From: Sacculina carcini
Lineage: Eukaryota; Arthropoda; Thecostraca; Sacculinidae
Length of the DNA: 64,000 nt
Reading direction: 5' to 3'
Assembly (NCBI GenBank): GCA_916048095.2
Contig: OU696573.1
Coordinates: forward strand, 8,464,306 to 8,528,305
The notes under the pieces are model-generated. The model saw nothing but the letters and a program-made list of their open reading frames with translations, made no database searches and was not told the origin of the DNA. A program made the position numbers and the translations under genes. Below, piece after piece: positions 44,167 to 55,704 of this stretch (position 1 is the first letter of the stretch; each line of letters starts with the position of its first letter).

Positions 44167-44787
44167 TTAATAGTAGGAGTATATACAAGGCGATAGTATG
44201 GAGATACGAAAATATGGAGATATATATACAAAGGTAGTGTCAATGCAATATATAAGGAGGTGTAAGCGGCGACGGAAAAGAAAGCAGGTACTTATGCAGC
44301 GCAAAGGAAAAGGAAGAATATGATTTATGACGAAGGATATGAGGAGGAAGAGAGCTGTATGATCGGGGGCAGAAAAATAGAAAGACTTCGCGGACCAATT
44401 TGATAAGTGGTCGGCGGGAGGGCACACAAGAGGTGCAGGACGGCTGCCGAAAGGACGATCAGAGAAGTTAAGAAGTGAGAGCAAGTACGAGGGAGAAGAT
44501 GTGTGGAGGAGTTTAAATACAATACAACACAGCTTATGCTGTATCCTTGAAAGAGCTGGCAGCCAGCCGAGTTCTCGGATATGAGCGGAGATGGATGTTT
44601 TAGGAGGAAGGCGAAGAACGAAACGACAGGAAAGAATGATGATAGATTGAAGAGAGCGATTGGACTTCTTAGGAAGATGGAAGAATAAGGAATTACAATA
44701 GTCGAGACGAGAAAAAATAAACGAGTTCACTAAGAGGAGAGCAGACGCAATATCAATATGAGAGCGGATCGGGTAGAATTGGCGCAA
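44167..44787 (-). pseudogene. L2-like LINE C-terminal region
   Basis: 206 codons with IFSRLDYCNSLFFHLPKK, IRELGWLPALSRIQHKL and a decayed NWSAKSFYFSAPDH, the usual post-RT series of L2/CR1-group LINEs. It lies in a different frame from the RT, so one frame change separates them (44788-44814). Confidence 0.83.
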
Positions 44788-44814
44788 GGTGAAACGACAG
44801 AGGCGGGTAATTTT

Positions 44815-46092
44815 TTAAAGATGCTGAGAGAAAGTTAGAGATGGATCGAGAACAACACCCATACTACGTATATGAGATGAAAGATGCAAGTTGACAGAAC
44901 AAGGAACAATACTGGGAGGGTGAAATAAGAAATATTCAGTTTTTTCAGGATTCAAAAGGAGATTTCTTGAGGACGCCCAGGCAGCGATGTGTGATGGAAG
45001 TTGAGAAATTAGACCAATTTTTGAGGAGGAAAATGGGAAGTAAATCTGTATATCGTATGTATATATATGAAACGATATGGGGTAAGACCGGAGTATGGGA
45101 CAGATGGATGAAATATACAGATTAAACAGAAGAGGGCCGAGAAGAGAACCTTGAGGGACACCGGAATCCAATGGAAGAGGAGAGGAAAACTCGGAGTTGC
45201 AGCGAACTGTATTTGAACGATTTGTAAGATAGGAAGTTAGAAGAGATAGAGCTGAAGAAGATACACCAATATGGGCTAGATCTTTACAAAGAATCGAGTG
45301 ATCAACGAGATTAAAGGCGGGAGAGAAATCTAGGGAGATGAATATTACGGAGTTGCCTGAGGAAAAGGAAGCGAAGATGTCGTTCAATAAAGATATAAGG
45401 AGAGTCTCAGTTGAGTGATTAGAAACGAAACCAGATTGACGGGGGTCTAGGGCAGAATATATGCAAGGGCTGAGTTGAGGAAGGATGGCAGCCTCTACAA
45501 GCTTAGAAGGTAGTGGAAGCAAAGAAATAGGCCTGTAACTACTTGGAATACTAGTATCCAGGCAAGGCTTTCTAAGAATAGGAGAAACAACAGCGTGTTT
45601 AGAGGCCAGGAAAGTACCGTGGAGGAAGGAAGTGTCCTCCAGATGAGTAAGAAATGGAGAAAAGAGTATGATGAAGTTGGAAAGTGCCCGGAAGTTTATT
45701 GGATCAGATGGACACCTGGAGGATTGAAGTTTTTTAAGAAATTCGGCAGTCATGGCTGGAGAAATTGGAGAGAAAGAGGATAAAGAGGTATTTGAAGAAT
45801 GAAAATATAGTGGAAGGGAGGACGGAGGTAATTTGGATTTGGCCGTGGCAATCATGTCTCGTAAGAATCGTGTCTCGAAAGAAGGATGAAAAACTGGAAG
45901 CAGATATTGAGCAAGGGCTCGATCATCTGGAGCGGGAGGAATAAGTACACGAAGAAAGCTTAGAACGATAAAAAAGAGACTTCGCGGCATCAAGGGCTGA
46001 TAGGAAGGATTTACAAGCCTGACAAAACAAGGACCAGTTAGCTTCGGTCCGAAACCGTCGCCAGGAACGCTCATGAGCTCGAGAGTTGACAC
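44815..46092 (-). pseudogene. L2-like reverse transcriptase with a mutated catalytic box
   Basis: 425 open codons: SSYRPISLLPLPSKLVEAAI, SGFVSNHSTETLLISLL, ISLDFSPAFNLVDHSILC, DSGVPQGSLLGPLLFNLY. The box that should be YADD is YTYDIQIY, so the first of the two catalytic aspartates and the alanine are lost. KTEYFLFHPP and RSMGVVLDPSLTF follow. Unusually long and open for a dead copy. Confidence 0.86.
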
Positions 46093-46602
46093 GAAGGCGG
46101 CGCAATTCGGGAGTCAACCACGGCTTTGGTGAAGATGAAGGTTTGGGGGTATCACGACGCAATGGGAATAATGTGTCATTAAATATGGATAGTGAATTGT
46201 CGAAGAAAGGTAGCAGCGATGAAGGGGACATGAAGTGGTAGTTGCTGGGAGCAAGAGAGATGGACACGAGATAACTGAAAAGGGATGAATCAAAGTTTTT
46301 GTCATCACGTGTGAAAAGAGTTATCGGTGAAGAATTTGTTTCCTGGCGTTTATGAAACAATTTAAATGGTATCAAACTGTGGTCGGAAAATGTGGGATCG
46401 GGAGGATAAGTATGCAAACCAGGAGGAAATACTTGGCAGAAGCTTCGGCATCTATGTTTAGGGCCGCATCTGACATCACTGATATCAAAACGCCTGATAT
46501 TTGCTTTTCGACGACGTAGAGAGTGTGTAGACCGCTTCTATTGCATAAACTTCGAGCCAAGACTGCGACACATTTTCGCAAAATGGCTCATTTTTCCGCA
46601 TA

Positions 46603-47240
46603 TTATGCACTTTTTCTGTGCGCGGGACATTGATGATTATTCAACTGGATCAAAGGGCCGCATCGATAACAATGCTTTCGTTCACCCGGTCGAGGCTGCT
46701 CATGCACTGTCGCAATAGAACAGTTGTTCTTCACCGGTTGTTTGGCTGCAGAAGACTTCAGAGCTGCAGTCTCGGATGACATGCAAATCGCAACGTACTT
46801 TTCCAGTGTGAGATGCTTCACCTGCAACATCAGGTGGAGCGCGTTTTCATCGCACGTGTCCATAAGGATTTTATCCCTCAGTCTGTTGTTGCTGCATGAC
46901 TCACACAAATCACAGAAAGCCATGGTCTCCTTCACTGAACAGAGAATTTCATCGAAACTCTCATCCTGCTGTTGTTTCCGCATGTACAAATCTCTGTGAT
47001 CGAGAATGATGTTGCGTTGTTCTCTCAGAAAGGTTCCCATCGCCGCAATACATTGCGTCAGTGGGAACTCCTCAGTCACTTCAAGACTGTACCGCAATGA
47101 GCGTGATAAATCTTCATCGATTGAAGCGTGTAAAACAGTGTGCTGCTCTCTCATTGGAAGTTTGTCGATTTCACACAATAAGATATGTCCCATGAACTTC
47201 AGTCGTGTGCGCGCAGCCGTGGGGTGCGCACGTGTGTGCG
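46603..47240 (-). pseudogene. Gypsy gag remnant
   Basis: A Gag-like helical region (RLKFMGHILLCEIDKLPMRE, LREQRNIILDHRDLYMRKQQ, DESFDEILCSVKETMAFCDL) followed by a zinc-knuckle region starting CYRCG. The upstream part of the open frame (above about 47240) is unrelated sequence in common with the neighbouring LINE. Part of the fossil element 42906-47290. Confidence 0.75.
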
Positions 47241-47293
47241 CTACATCCCCACTGGCGGTGACTGCGGCTCCGGATGGTTGTTTTCTGTGACTT

Positions 47294-49075
47294 TTAGTGC
47301 GTGGTGTTGTGCTTGATGGCACATCGCTGCAAGCACACGCACCCGCATGGACGCAAGCCGGGTCGCAGGATCGTCCGTCCGTCGGACCCGCGGTGTGCCA
47401 ACCGGGGCCGGGAGGCTGCCTCAACACCCGCAGCCCATGCAAACAACGTAGCGACATTTAACGTCCGTAGTCTCACTGACAACCGAAGACTACACGAGCT
47501 GGCTCGCCTCGGAGCTGATCTGAATATCGACATCATCGCAGTACAGGAGCATAGGAGGCGCTTTGCGTCGACAGCATCGACTAGTGTACCAACAATTAGT
47601 TCTGAAAACGTGGCAGCTAGGTGGACGTTCTGGTACACGTCAGCTACACGCACCGGTGCTGGAGGAGTCGGCTTTGTGCTTTCGCCAACTGCTACACAAG
47701 CCCTACTGAAATTTGAACCTCTGCATGAAAGGATTCTTACAGCGACATTCCAACTAGCGAAACACCGTTTGCATGTGGCGTCTGTTTACATGCCAACTGC
47801 GTGTGCGAACGACATTACCACAACAGCTGACTGTTTGGATGTCTTATCGTCATATCTGGAAAGCCGGCCGCGGCGTGACGTAACATGTCTGGTATGTGAT
47901 TACAACGCTGATTTGATCAACTGCGTGAGCACATTTCACGGTCACGCACAGTATAATTCTGAACACACTACCGCGATACATTCGCTGTTAGCTGTGAGCT
48001 CACACCGGTAAATGGCTGCATGCGACAAAAGCGTACTCACTTGACCACATTCTTCGGCCCGAGACAGCGTTTAGCACGGTTAGATTATATATTCATCGAA
48101 AACCGTCATCGTCGAATAATGGGTCAAGTACGCAGAATCATACCAAAGTGTATCATTTCGGATCATGCATTGGTTATGTGCACACTAAGGACACGTCTGT
48201 GGCGGCGACGACTGCTTTCGACAAGGACGAGACCAGATTGGAGCGCGTTAAGCAGAAATGACACACGCAGACGCTTTGTCGCCACTGTAAACAACCGAAT
48301 TGCTGACACTAGCCGGAGTTATGGCGACATAATTGAAGCCGTCAATTTTGCAGCATCGCGTGTAGTGCCAAATATACGCAGAAAACGACTTGTCACCTCT
48401 TGGGACGATCCAGCAATCGCTTCTCTTCGCCGGAGAGGATTGTCCTCCAATGAGCACAACATGTCGGAGAGAAATCAGCAACTGCTACAGGCGCACACGC
48501 GGCACCAAGAGGAAACGGTGAGCAAGATGGCAGAAGAAATAATGTCTCACCGTGAGTCCGGAAGAAGCGCAGCGATGTGGCGAGCAATCAACGACTTGAC
48601 GGGCAGGAAACGTACAGCTCCGTGCATCACGTCTGCTGAAAGGGTCAACGAGCGCTTAAACTTAGTGAAGCAGCATTTTTGTGCACTTCTAAACCGCCAA
48701 ACACAAGACGGGACGATAGTGCAGCCGGGTCCTGTATCACATGTACACGCTGTACCGCACTCTCATGTCACACATAGCGAGCTACAGTCTGCTGCAAATT
48801 CTACGGCTTGTGGAAAATCTGCGGGCTATGATTGCATCCCAGCAGACGTGCGGAAGATTAGCGAGCTGACACCTTTGCTGATTCCTTTCATCAATGGCGT
48901 GATAGATGGCACTGGTCCACCTGAGGAATGGCTCCGTTCAGTGATCGTCCCCCTGCCCAAGAAAACAGGCAATATGGCACTTCAGAACCTACGCGGCATA
49001 TCGCTCATGCCAGCCGCTGCCAATCTGTGCAATAGGGTGATGCTTGACCGATTGCGGCAGAAGTGTACACCGACC
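47294..49075 (+). mobile_element. LINE, 5' half (endonuclease and RT start), 3' end lost
   Basis: Plus-strand endonuclease (TFNVRSLTDNRRLHELARLG, DIIAVQEHRRRF) in 47301-48011 and its end plus RT start in 48020-49075 (RLARLDYIFIENRH, IPKCIISDHALVMCT, GKSAGYDCIPADVRK, PPEEWLRSVIVPLPKKTGN). One stop/frame break at about 48012. The RT stops before its catalytic box, where the opposite-strand LINE begins. LINEs normally lose 5' ends, so the 3' loss means a later rearrangement. Clade not assigned. Confidence 0.82.
48020..49075 (+). pseudogene. LINE endonuclease end and RT N-terminal part
   Basis: Contains the SDH of the endonuclease (CIISDHALVMC), a linker with WDDPAIASLRRR and AMWRAINDLTGRK, then RT entry motifs up to ISLMPAAANLCNRVMLDRLR. 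Codons after about 49075 are read in the reverse strand of the neighbouring LINE and do not belong. Confidence 0.82.
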
Positions 49076-49089
49076 GTTTTGGACGTCGA

Positions 49090-49883
49090 GAAGCGGAAGC
49101 CGTTACGCGTTCCCCAAGTCTCTATTTTATTCACCGCCAGCTGCAGTTGACACTGGACAGCAACAGTGCTGCGGGAAGAACACCATATGGCGAAGTCGTC
49201 CACAAATAGAGACCGTCCAATCGAGGGAGGCAAATTATTGTCAATGTCGTTGATCATTATGGCAAAAAGGGCCACGCTGAGCACACTACCCTGTGGAACG
49301 CATTCTGCCTGATCGAACGGACGAGACAGGGAGTTCCCCACACGCACACAGAATGTGCGGTGCAAAAGAAAATTGTGTACGAACCTCCCATGTTGCCTCT
49401 GACATCACAGCGATTCAGCTAGCGAAGAATACCATGTCGTCATGTGGTGTCATATGCCTTCTCGATGTCAAAGAATATCGCCCCGACGTGTTGACTTCAC
49501 GCGAAACTTTCACGTACGCGAGAGTCAATGGTCACCAAGTGGTCTAACGTTGAGCGACCCTGGCGAAATCCGCACTGAGCATCATTGAACAGCCGATCGC
49601 GTTCCAGAAACCATACCAGCCGTCTGTCAACCATTTTCTCAAACAATTTGCAGAGACTGGAGGTCAGCGGTATCGGGCGATAGTCAGACGGGTGATCGCC
49701 CGATTTGCCCTGTTTTGTGATGGGTGTCACGATTGCCCGTCGCCAGGAGGCTGGAAACTGCCCACCATTCCACAGATCATTGAACACCTGCAGCAAGGTG
49801 GACAGCACTGCGGGCGACAGACGTTTCAGCATGAGGTTGTGAACCTCATCAGGGCCTTCAGCCACATCGCGAAGCGATCGCAA
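49090..49883 (-). pseudogene. Jockey/I-like RT fragments with FVDD box
   Basis: In 49497-49883: EGPDEVHNLMLKRLSP, WRRAIVTPITKQGKSGDHPS, DYRPIPLTSSLCKLFEKMVD, QCGFRQGRSTLDHL. In 48982-49365: VPQGSVLSVALFAIMINDI and LFVDDFAIWC, with the catalytic pair intact. NGFRFSTSKTVGVHFCRN follows. The A-motif segment lies between and in another frame. Confidence 0.85.
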
Positions 49884-50499
49884 GACTGTTCTCAGCTCAG
49901 ATGCAGAAAAGCACTGTTGGTTGGCAGCTGACAGTTGGTGGAGAAATCAACGGGTGATCTCTCGCACTGATGTTTGATCGCCGCAAAATCAGGGTCGTCT
50001 ACGTTTGCACGACAGCGCTCCGCTAAATATCGGCCAATTACGTCAGCAACATGCTCCGGATTTATCACGACCACACCACTGATCTTAAGAGAAGGCAGTG
50101 GAGTGGGACGGTACTTCCCAGAGATGCGCTTTATGCGGTCCCATATGGTGGGTATAGGACAATGCCGATTAATGCTGGACACATAGGACACCCACGAGGC
50201 CCGCTTCGCCTCGCGAAAGGTCCATCGAGCTTGTGCGCGAGCGTGGCCAAAGCAAAGCATGTTTGCCACCGTACTGTTGCGCCGGAAGCGACCCCAGCAA
50301 CGACGTCGGTCTCGCAACGCCGCAGAACACGCGTCTGTCCACCAACGAACAGGACGCCGCCGGGACGCGATGCCGTACGCGGAATGCTCTGTTTGGCACA
50401 GGTGACAAGGGCCTCAGTAAAAACTTCGACGCTGGTTCGAAATGTGGGGCTGCCCATGGCTTCCAGTGTCAAGCAATCATAGCGGACCCAATCAGCTCG

Positions 50500-51192
50500 T
50501 TTGAAATTCCATCTCATTGGTCGTGTTCCCATCCTAGGTACCTCATTGAGACAGATCCATATAGGGAAGTGGTAACTCCCATACAGACTGTTCTCAACGG
50601 TCCAGCTCTTGGATGACTGCAGACTGAGACTGCACAGACTGAGGTCCAGAGCGGACATGCTTTCCGATGGCATGGTACAATGCGTATATGTGCCTGTGTT
50701 TAAAATACCTATGTATAAAACAGTTAAAACATCCTCCATAATAAAACGACGGCTACAACATGCATCACAGCCCCAAAAAGTGCTGTGAGCATTAAAATCG
50801 CCCAACACATAAAAAGGGGGTGAAAGTGAACTGATTAAAAACTCAACGCCAGCCCTTGGGAACGGACGACCAGGCGGCAGGTACAATGAGCACACACTCA
50901 CCTCCCTACCACCGAGCCAGCACCGAACCGCCACCACCTGCAAATCTGACTGTATATGCAGGCGACGACAGGGCACACTGGTGCGAACAGCCAGCATAAC
51001 CCCGCCATGGGCTATAGTCGAGCTGGGATTATCATATCTAAAAACATTAAAATCCTTAATACTAAAATACGAAGAAGTTAAAAGCTTAGTCTCCTGTGTT
51101 GCTAAAATCGATGGTTGTCGGGAGTGTAAAATATGCAGTAAATCATTAAAATTCGGTCTAATACCTCTAATATTCCATTGTAAAATGGACAT
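50500..51192 (-). pseudogene. LINE ORF2 start: EEP endonuclease
   Basis: Starts MSILQWNIRGIRPNFNDLL, then PSILATQETKLL (metal-binding E), SVCSLYLPPGRPF, YVLGDFNAHSTFWG (catalytic D and N) and YGSYHFPIWI where S-D-H-F-P is expected, so the catalytic aspartate beside the histidine is replaced. The domain is otherwise complete, about 230 residues. It nicks target DNA in working relatives. Confidence 0.86.
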
Positions 51193-51293
51193 AAAAATAA
51201 ATATAGTAAAATAAAATACAAATAAATACTCCCGTTAAAAAGGCACATACATATACAATAATGTATACACTGAAAACCAGGTAGCACAGGTAC

Positions 51294-52395
51294 CTAATCG
51301 CATCGCTTGGCCGATCGTCTTCTCTCCACGTCAGGTGGGGACCCACTTGGAGAGGCCGAGAGCTTCCGCTTAGAGGAACTCTCCATCTCCATGGCAGTGG
51401 TGGGAGTCGCTCCGTCGTGTGCGGAAGGCGGTGCGCTAGCAACCGCGGAGCGCGGAGAAGCAGGGACCGCGCTCGCTTTGTGACCGGGAGATGCTCGCCG
51501 GTCACTCCTCGACGAGGCTGACTTGACCGAACGGCGGCTCTTGTGTTGAACCACCGTCCAGTCTCCGGATTTCCTCCGGCTCGGAGACGACCGCTCTGCT
51601 GGCTTGGAAGCCTGCTGGGCGGCCGGTTTATTGCCTCCCTGACTAACCGGCATCGCTGCCGATTTGCCGGCACGGTCCTTCGGCCGGTTGACTGGCCGAT
51701 CGGCGACCCGCTGAGGTCGCCGCTCAGCAGCCTTTTCAGGCTGCTGGGGAGCGGCCGCCTTGGGCCGCTGGGTCGCGGACGCTTGGGACCGCTGGGATGC
51801 GGGCGTTGTCGACCACGGCACGGCAGCCTCCTCAGACCGCCGATCAACCGGTGTTGGTTCATGCTCATGTTTGTCAGCCTCAGGTACGACCAGCTTCAAG
51901 CCCATTCGTCCCGCCAGCTTTAAGAAGTGTCCAACGGTCAGCTTATCCAGAAACGAGTCGACAGACTGTGGAGGCTGAGCCGACTTCGTGACTACGCTGA
52001 CATTGGACGGGCCTGAGGGATGCGAGCTGCGATATACAGCACGCGCTTTGCCGAAACTGCAGCGCTAAGCAGCGCGAATGGCAAGAATCTCCTTTTCTTT
52101 GAGCCATTCTGGGCATTCACACGACGAGGACGCATGACCGCTGTTCCTGCAATTGACGCAGAAATACTCATTGTCGCAATCAGCAGCGGTGTGCCGTTCG
52201 GATGAGCAGCGTCCGCAGATCTCAGCACGGTTGTAGCGGGAGCTCGTATGCCCGAAACGTTGGCATCTGTAACATCGTATTGGGTTGGGTACGTAGGGGC
52301 GGACACGGATACGCTGACGGATGTCACCGATCTTGATGTCGTCCGGCAGAACAGCACCGACACACGTGAGGAAGAAAGAGTGCGTTGGTACCTCG
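51294..52395 (-). pseudogene. LINE ORF1 with three Cys/His knuckles
   Basis: Gag-like ORF1 of the LINE. The knuckles read CYRCQRFGHTSSRYN (last Cys lost), CGRCSSERHTAADCD and CVNCRNSGHASSSCE, about 52100-52290. A Pro/Arg/Ala-rich region with repeated RRP/KAAA words follows at 51294-51905. ORF1 proteins of this group bind LINE RNA. Frame changes separate the parts. Confidence 0.82.
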
Positions 52396-52850
52396 CTCTT
52401 CATTACTTAACCACACCATTTTAGATTGCTTGTCTCTGTTGGTGAAGAAACCAATCCAATATTTGTCTCCAGTAGCAACATCTGAGAACCGTTTTGGACC
52501 ATTTGGCTCGAACTCGAACAGCCAATAACGACAAATCATTACCCGTTCGCATTTCTGCTCTTCCGTTAGCAAATGAGGTATTCATCGGGCACACTTCGTC
52601 CTCAGCCCTAAGTGCTGATGCATGATGTCATGAGCACTCCCATAACTGACGTCAATCTCCAAGGATATGAACCGAAGTGTGACTGTTGGATCCTCGTCAA
52701 TGGTGGCTCGCGCACGGTCAGCTGCTGCTTCGGAATCTAATATTGACGTAATCGCACAGCGCAACAAGGAAATGCGACCCAGGCAAACGGTGACAGGTTC
52801 AAACATGTCGCAACAGGCAGTACTTGCTGCCCCGCGCACCCCTCCCACCT
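52396..52850 (-). mobile_element. Mariner transposase fragment
   Basis: On the minus strand, 52582-52848 has the helix-turn-helix end LEIDVSYGSAHDIMHQHLGL (compare V-S-Y-G-S-V-H-x-I in mariners). 52400-52572 has LTEEQKCERVMICRYWL and ATGDKYWIGFF, the T-G-D-E-T-W-I region with the first catalytic aspartate. The two pieces are in different frames. The rest of the transposase, including the DD(E/D) tail, is missing at the LINE junction. Confidence 0.83.
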
Positions 52851-53849
52851 AGCGCTCATAGTCTCTCAGCTACGATTCCTACTGTCATTGCTTTCTGATC
52901 ACCCCTCGTAACTGACAAATTATTTGTCCTTAGCCGCGTACAACCATGTCAGCCTGTTGATTTGAGTCATAACAGACTCTGAGTGAAAACAGGGTTTTCG
53001 CACAAATATGACAAGATTAATCAATTTCCACACAATCTGACTTCCATCCAGGATTTTCACGTACATTTCGTTCGATACGAACAAACTTAGGAGGCATCTT
53101 TCTCGCCTGGTTCACACCTGTATGGGTTTTCACATTCTTTGTGGGCGACACGTCAAATGTGATCTATGTACCGTGATCACAGTCTTGGTCATGTATGCTA
53201 AGAATGGGTGGATTATTTACTTTTTAAAAGTTGAACTAGTACCATGTTGCGGTAGATACATTTCTTCATGCTGATTCCGAAATTATATATTTTATTGGAT
53301 TAAATGAGGAAACCTTTCCCGGAAGTTAAGCTGAAAGATCCATTTTGCCGTAAAATTGCGATCGTGTAGCGTTTAATTGGCTGCCTGGATTTTAAAAATA
53401 TTGTTGTTTTGTTTGTTTGATTGTTGAATCGTAATTGAAGTCACCATGGAAAGGATGCAGTTTTCACGCAGATTTAGAAAATGTTGTATGAACATTCATG
53501 CGATAATTTTTCGCTCCAATTTGCTGAAAATGCGGTTATTTAATGAAATTCGGGTAATCATACGCCAAAAAATAATGTGTTAATAATATATTTAATAAAA
53601 TAAGTGTAATAAATAATATGTATTTAGCTTAGTATTATACCTCGTGTAATAAGCCTCTGCGCGCACAGACTTGCAAAAAATGCACATGTATTCATAAAAA
53701 AAGACAATATATTAAACATTTTTAAATACAAGTGAAAACTGCATTCACCGCAATTTCATACTAGCATTAATTCTGAAACAGACGCACCGTAGTGTTCATG
53801 TAGTGTGTGCGCAATGCGCATACTTTTTCCTGTCAGTCCTGATACTAAG
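52851..53849. other. No gene recognised
   Basis: AT-rich DNA with no open frame of note, no splice-supported exon and no recognisable repeat family. Confidence 0.5.
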
Positions 53850-54019
53850 ATCCGTGCGGACCCGGGTCCAAGAATCCGAACCGTGTGGACTCGGATCCGT
53901 GCGGATCCGGGTCCGAGAATCGGAACCGTGTGGACTCGGATCTGTGCGGACCCGGGTCCGAAAATCGGAACCGTGTGGATTCGGATCCGTGTGGACCCGG
54001 TTCCAGAACAGGTTTCGAG
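53850..54019. repeat. 45-base tandem repeat, about 3.8 units
   Basis: Units start at 53850, 53895, 53940 and 53985 with ATCCGTGCGGACCCGGGTCC, followed by GAGAATCGGAACCGTGTGGACTCGG. They are 85-95% alike. Because 45 is a multiple of three, both strands stay open through the array, and the apparent proteins (RIHTVPIFGPGSA repeats) are likely artefacts. An AACCGGTTCC palindrome follows at 54060-54085. Confidence 0.93.
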
Positions 54020-54454
54020 TCTCGGACGCGGTTCCAATATCCGCGTAGCAGAATCGTCAGAACCGGTTCCGGAACCGGTTCCTGCCCAGCTCTAGTGCAC
54101 GGACAAAATGGTGTGTGTGAGAGAGCGAGAGGAGAAATACACACGGTTATTCTCGAACGGAAACACGAATACAATGACTAATAAGAATTTGACAATAACA
54201 CGTATATACAGGCCTAGCATAAAATGACGACAATGCAGCCAACGTGGCCTGCTACACTAGAATATCTGTAGAGCCATCGTATTCAGGAATAAGTCGCGCG
54301 TTTAAGGAGGCCTGATCCAGCTGTGAATGTACGGTCTTCGCAGCTCCAATTGGTCTAATTTCGTCCATAGCTGAACTAGCTTTCGGTTTCAAATCGCAAA
54401 ATTTACATGCCAATAAATTTACCGACTATATTCTCACGCGCACACATATTTGCT

Positions 54455-54790
54455 GGACTCCGTGGTGTAGTGGTAGCGCACCTGCCTCACGGGAGGTCCG
54501 TGGTTCGAAACTCGGCGGAGGAGAATTTAATTGGGCGAATTCTATAATCCAACAGCCCTGTCCACCCAGCAGTAAATGGGTACCAGATGTTAGGCATGTG
54601 TTGTGCCATGCATTCTGGTGGGGTGGCCCTCTCTAATACGTCATTTATCCGGGTGGCGCCATAGCGTGGTGAGGGTCGGTGCTGCGGTGGCAGCGAGCTG
54701 GCAGCGGCACGGAGCACAATTGCATTCATAAGCTTCGGCTTCTTCCTTTGTAGCAGCTGTCACTTAGACCTTTAACCTTTTAACCTTTAA
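54455..54790 (+). mobile_element. tRNA-derived SINE (plus copy)
   Basis: Head CTCCGTGGTGTAGTGGTAGC with A box TGGTGTAGTGGTAGC and B box GGTTCGAAACT at 54502-54512, body GAATTTAATTGGGCGAATTC and GTTGTGCCATGCATTCTGG, and a tail of CTTTAACC repeats at about 54766-54792. The match to 37081-37338 continues through the body, so it is a true SINE family and not a lone tRNA. Confidence 0.9.
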
Positions 54791-55294
54791 CTCACGAATT
54801 GACTTAGGACAGGACTGAATCACACGCACACACCCGCTCACACACACAGCAAAACCATTTCAGGCACACCGAGTCGTGTCACACGGAGCACGTGACTGTG
54901 ACGTCACAAGCACACTGACATATGCGCACAGCACATCTGTCACAGGTGATGCGTCCTATGACGTGTGACATCACCTAAAATATAATGGTACTACGGCGGA
55001 AGGTTTGATAAATAGAACATGCCGTATAAATAGAGGTTTAACGGTATACCCGAATGAAAAACTCGACAAAGATACGTATTGAAACACTGACAAAAATCAA
55101 CGAACAATCCCTTCAAAGTATATTTCTAAACAATATGTATGCTTAGAAATATGCTAACTGAATGTGAGGTGACCATAGTAGTGTATTACATGTTACATGT
55201 AGTGTACACACGTGTTGAATTTCGAAACATTGGTATTCAACCATTAATTAATATCTTTATTATTATTGCTACTATATATTCCAGGCAAATCTAT
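54791..55294. other. No gene recognised
   Basis: Contains a CACACACCCGCTCACACACA tract and a stretch near 54990-55050 with paired TTTGATAAATAGAAC/CCGTATAAATAGAGG words. Nothing coding was found. Confidence 0.45.
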
Positions 55295-55695
55295 TGACAT
55301 TAGAAGAGTACAATTTTGAATCATATTTATATTTATTGTTGGATGTTTCTTATTGAATCATATGTATTGTTCTTGATTGTTATTTATTACTTATTTATTA
55401 ATATTTATTCTTATTTATTGATGGCTGTTATTTACTGAATCACATATTTATTGTTGATTGTTATTATTTATTGAGGAACGTGGGCGGAGTGACATTATGG
55501 ATTGTTATCGGATGATGGCTTATTATTTATTGTTATTGATTTATTATTTTCTTTCCAACTCTCTTTCTAGACTTTTTTCTCTTCGAACTCTCTTTCTCTT
55601 TTAATCTTTTGGGCGCTTCCGGTACATGGGGCCACCTTAGGGTGGTAATAGTGCTTGCACTCTTCCCATGCTACTGGATTTGCCTGTGATTGATA
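55295..55695 (-). repeat. (ATT)n-bordered dispersed repeat, copy 3 (second empty Helitron site)
   Basis: Inverse orientation, like copy 2, and near identical to it over GAGGAACGTGGGCGGAGTGA and the GGCGCTTCCGGTACATGGGG block. It also reads through the empty Helitron site (TACTTATTTATTAATATTTATT at about 55387-55410). It ends in (AAT)n. Confidence 0.87.
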
Positions 55696-55704
55696 ATAAT
55701 AATA

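Larger units (their letters stand above)
43829..46540 (-). mobile_element. L2-like LINE inserted in the gypsy fragment
   Basis: On the minus strand: the endonuclease end (FSDHSLIPFKLF), RT (44815-46092) and C-terminal part (44167-44787), ending in a (TTG)n tail at 43829-43846. The tail microsatellite, RLDYCNSL and GVPQGSLLGPLLF fit the L2/CR1 group. The 5' end is lost inside the endonuclease. The insertion separates gag from protease of the surrounding gypsy fossil and is younger than it. Confidence 0.85.
42906..47290 (-). mobile_element. Fragmentary Ty3/gypsy retrotransposon, split by an L2-like LINE
   Basis: Minus-strand pieces in order: gag (about 47200 down to 46540), protease (about 43828 to 43490) and integrase (about 43385 to 42906). 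No LTR was identified and no reverse transcriptase was recognised. An L2-like LINE (43829-46540) lies between gag and protease, and a plus-strand LINE abuts gag at about 47290. Much broken, older than the LINE inside it. Confidence 0.78.
49076..52395 (-). mobile_element. Jockey/I-like LINE with ORF1 zinc knuckles, endonuclease and RT; 3' end lost
   Basis: From right to left on the minus strand: ORF1 with a Cys/His series (52065-52395) and a Pro/Arg/Ser-rich part (51294-51905), endonuclease (50500-51192), RT (49090-49883). This is the two-ORF layout of jockey/I-group LINEs. Several frame changes break it. It lacks the post-RT region because it is joined at about 49076 to the plus-strand LINE. 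At 52395 it abuts a mariner fragment. Confidence 0.87.

Noticed and set aside
50131-51192. A host endonuclease/phosphatase-family gene
   Set aside because: The domain is the LINE ORF2 endonuclease; RT and ORF1 knuckles flank it in LINE order.
53756-54181. Proline/glycine/arginine repeat proteins on both strands
   Set aside because: By-products of the 45-base tandem repeat, with no start context or conservation visible.
54455-54520. A tRNA gene
   Set aside because: A and B boxes are present, but the acceptor stem does not close and the sequence continues into a SINE body shared with 37081-37338.
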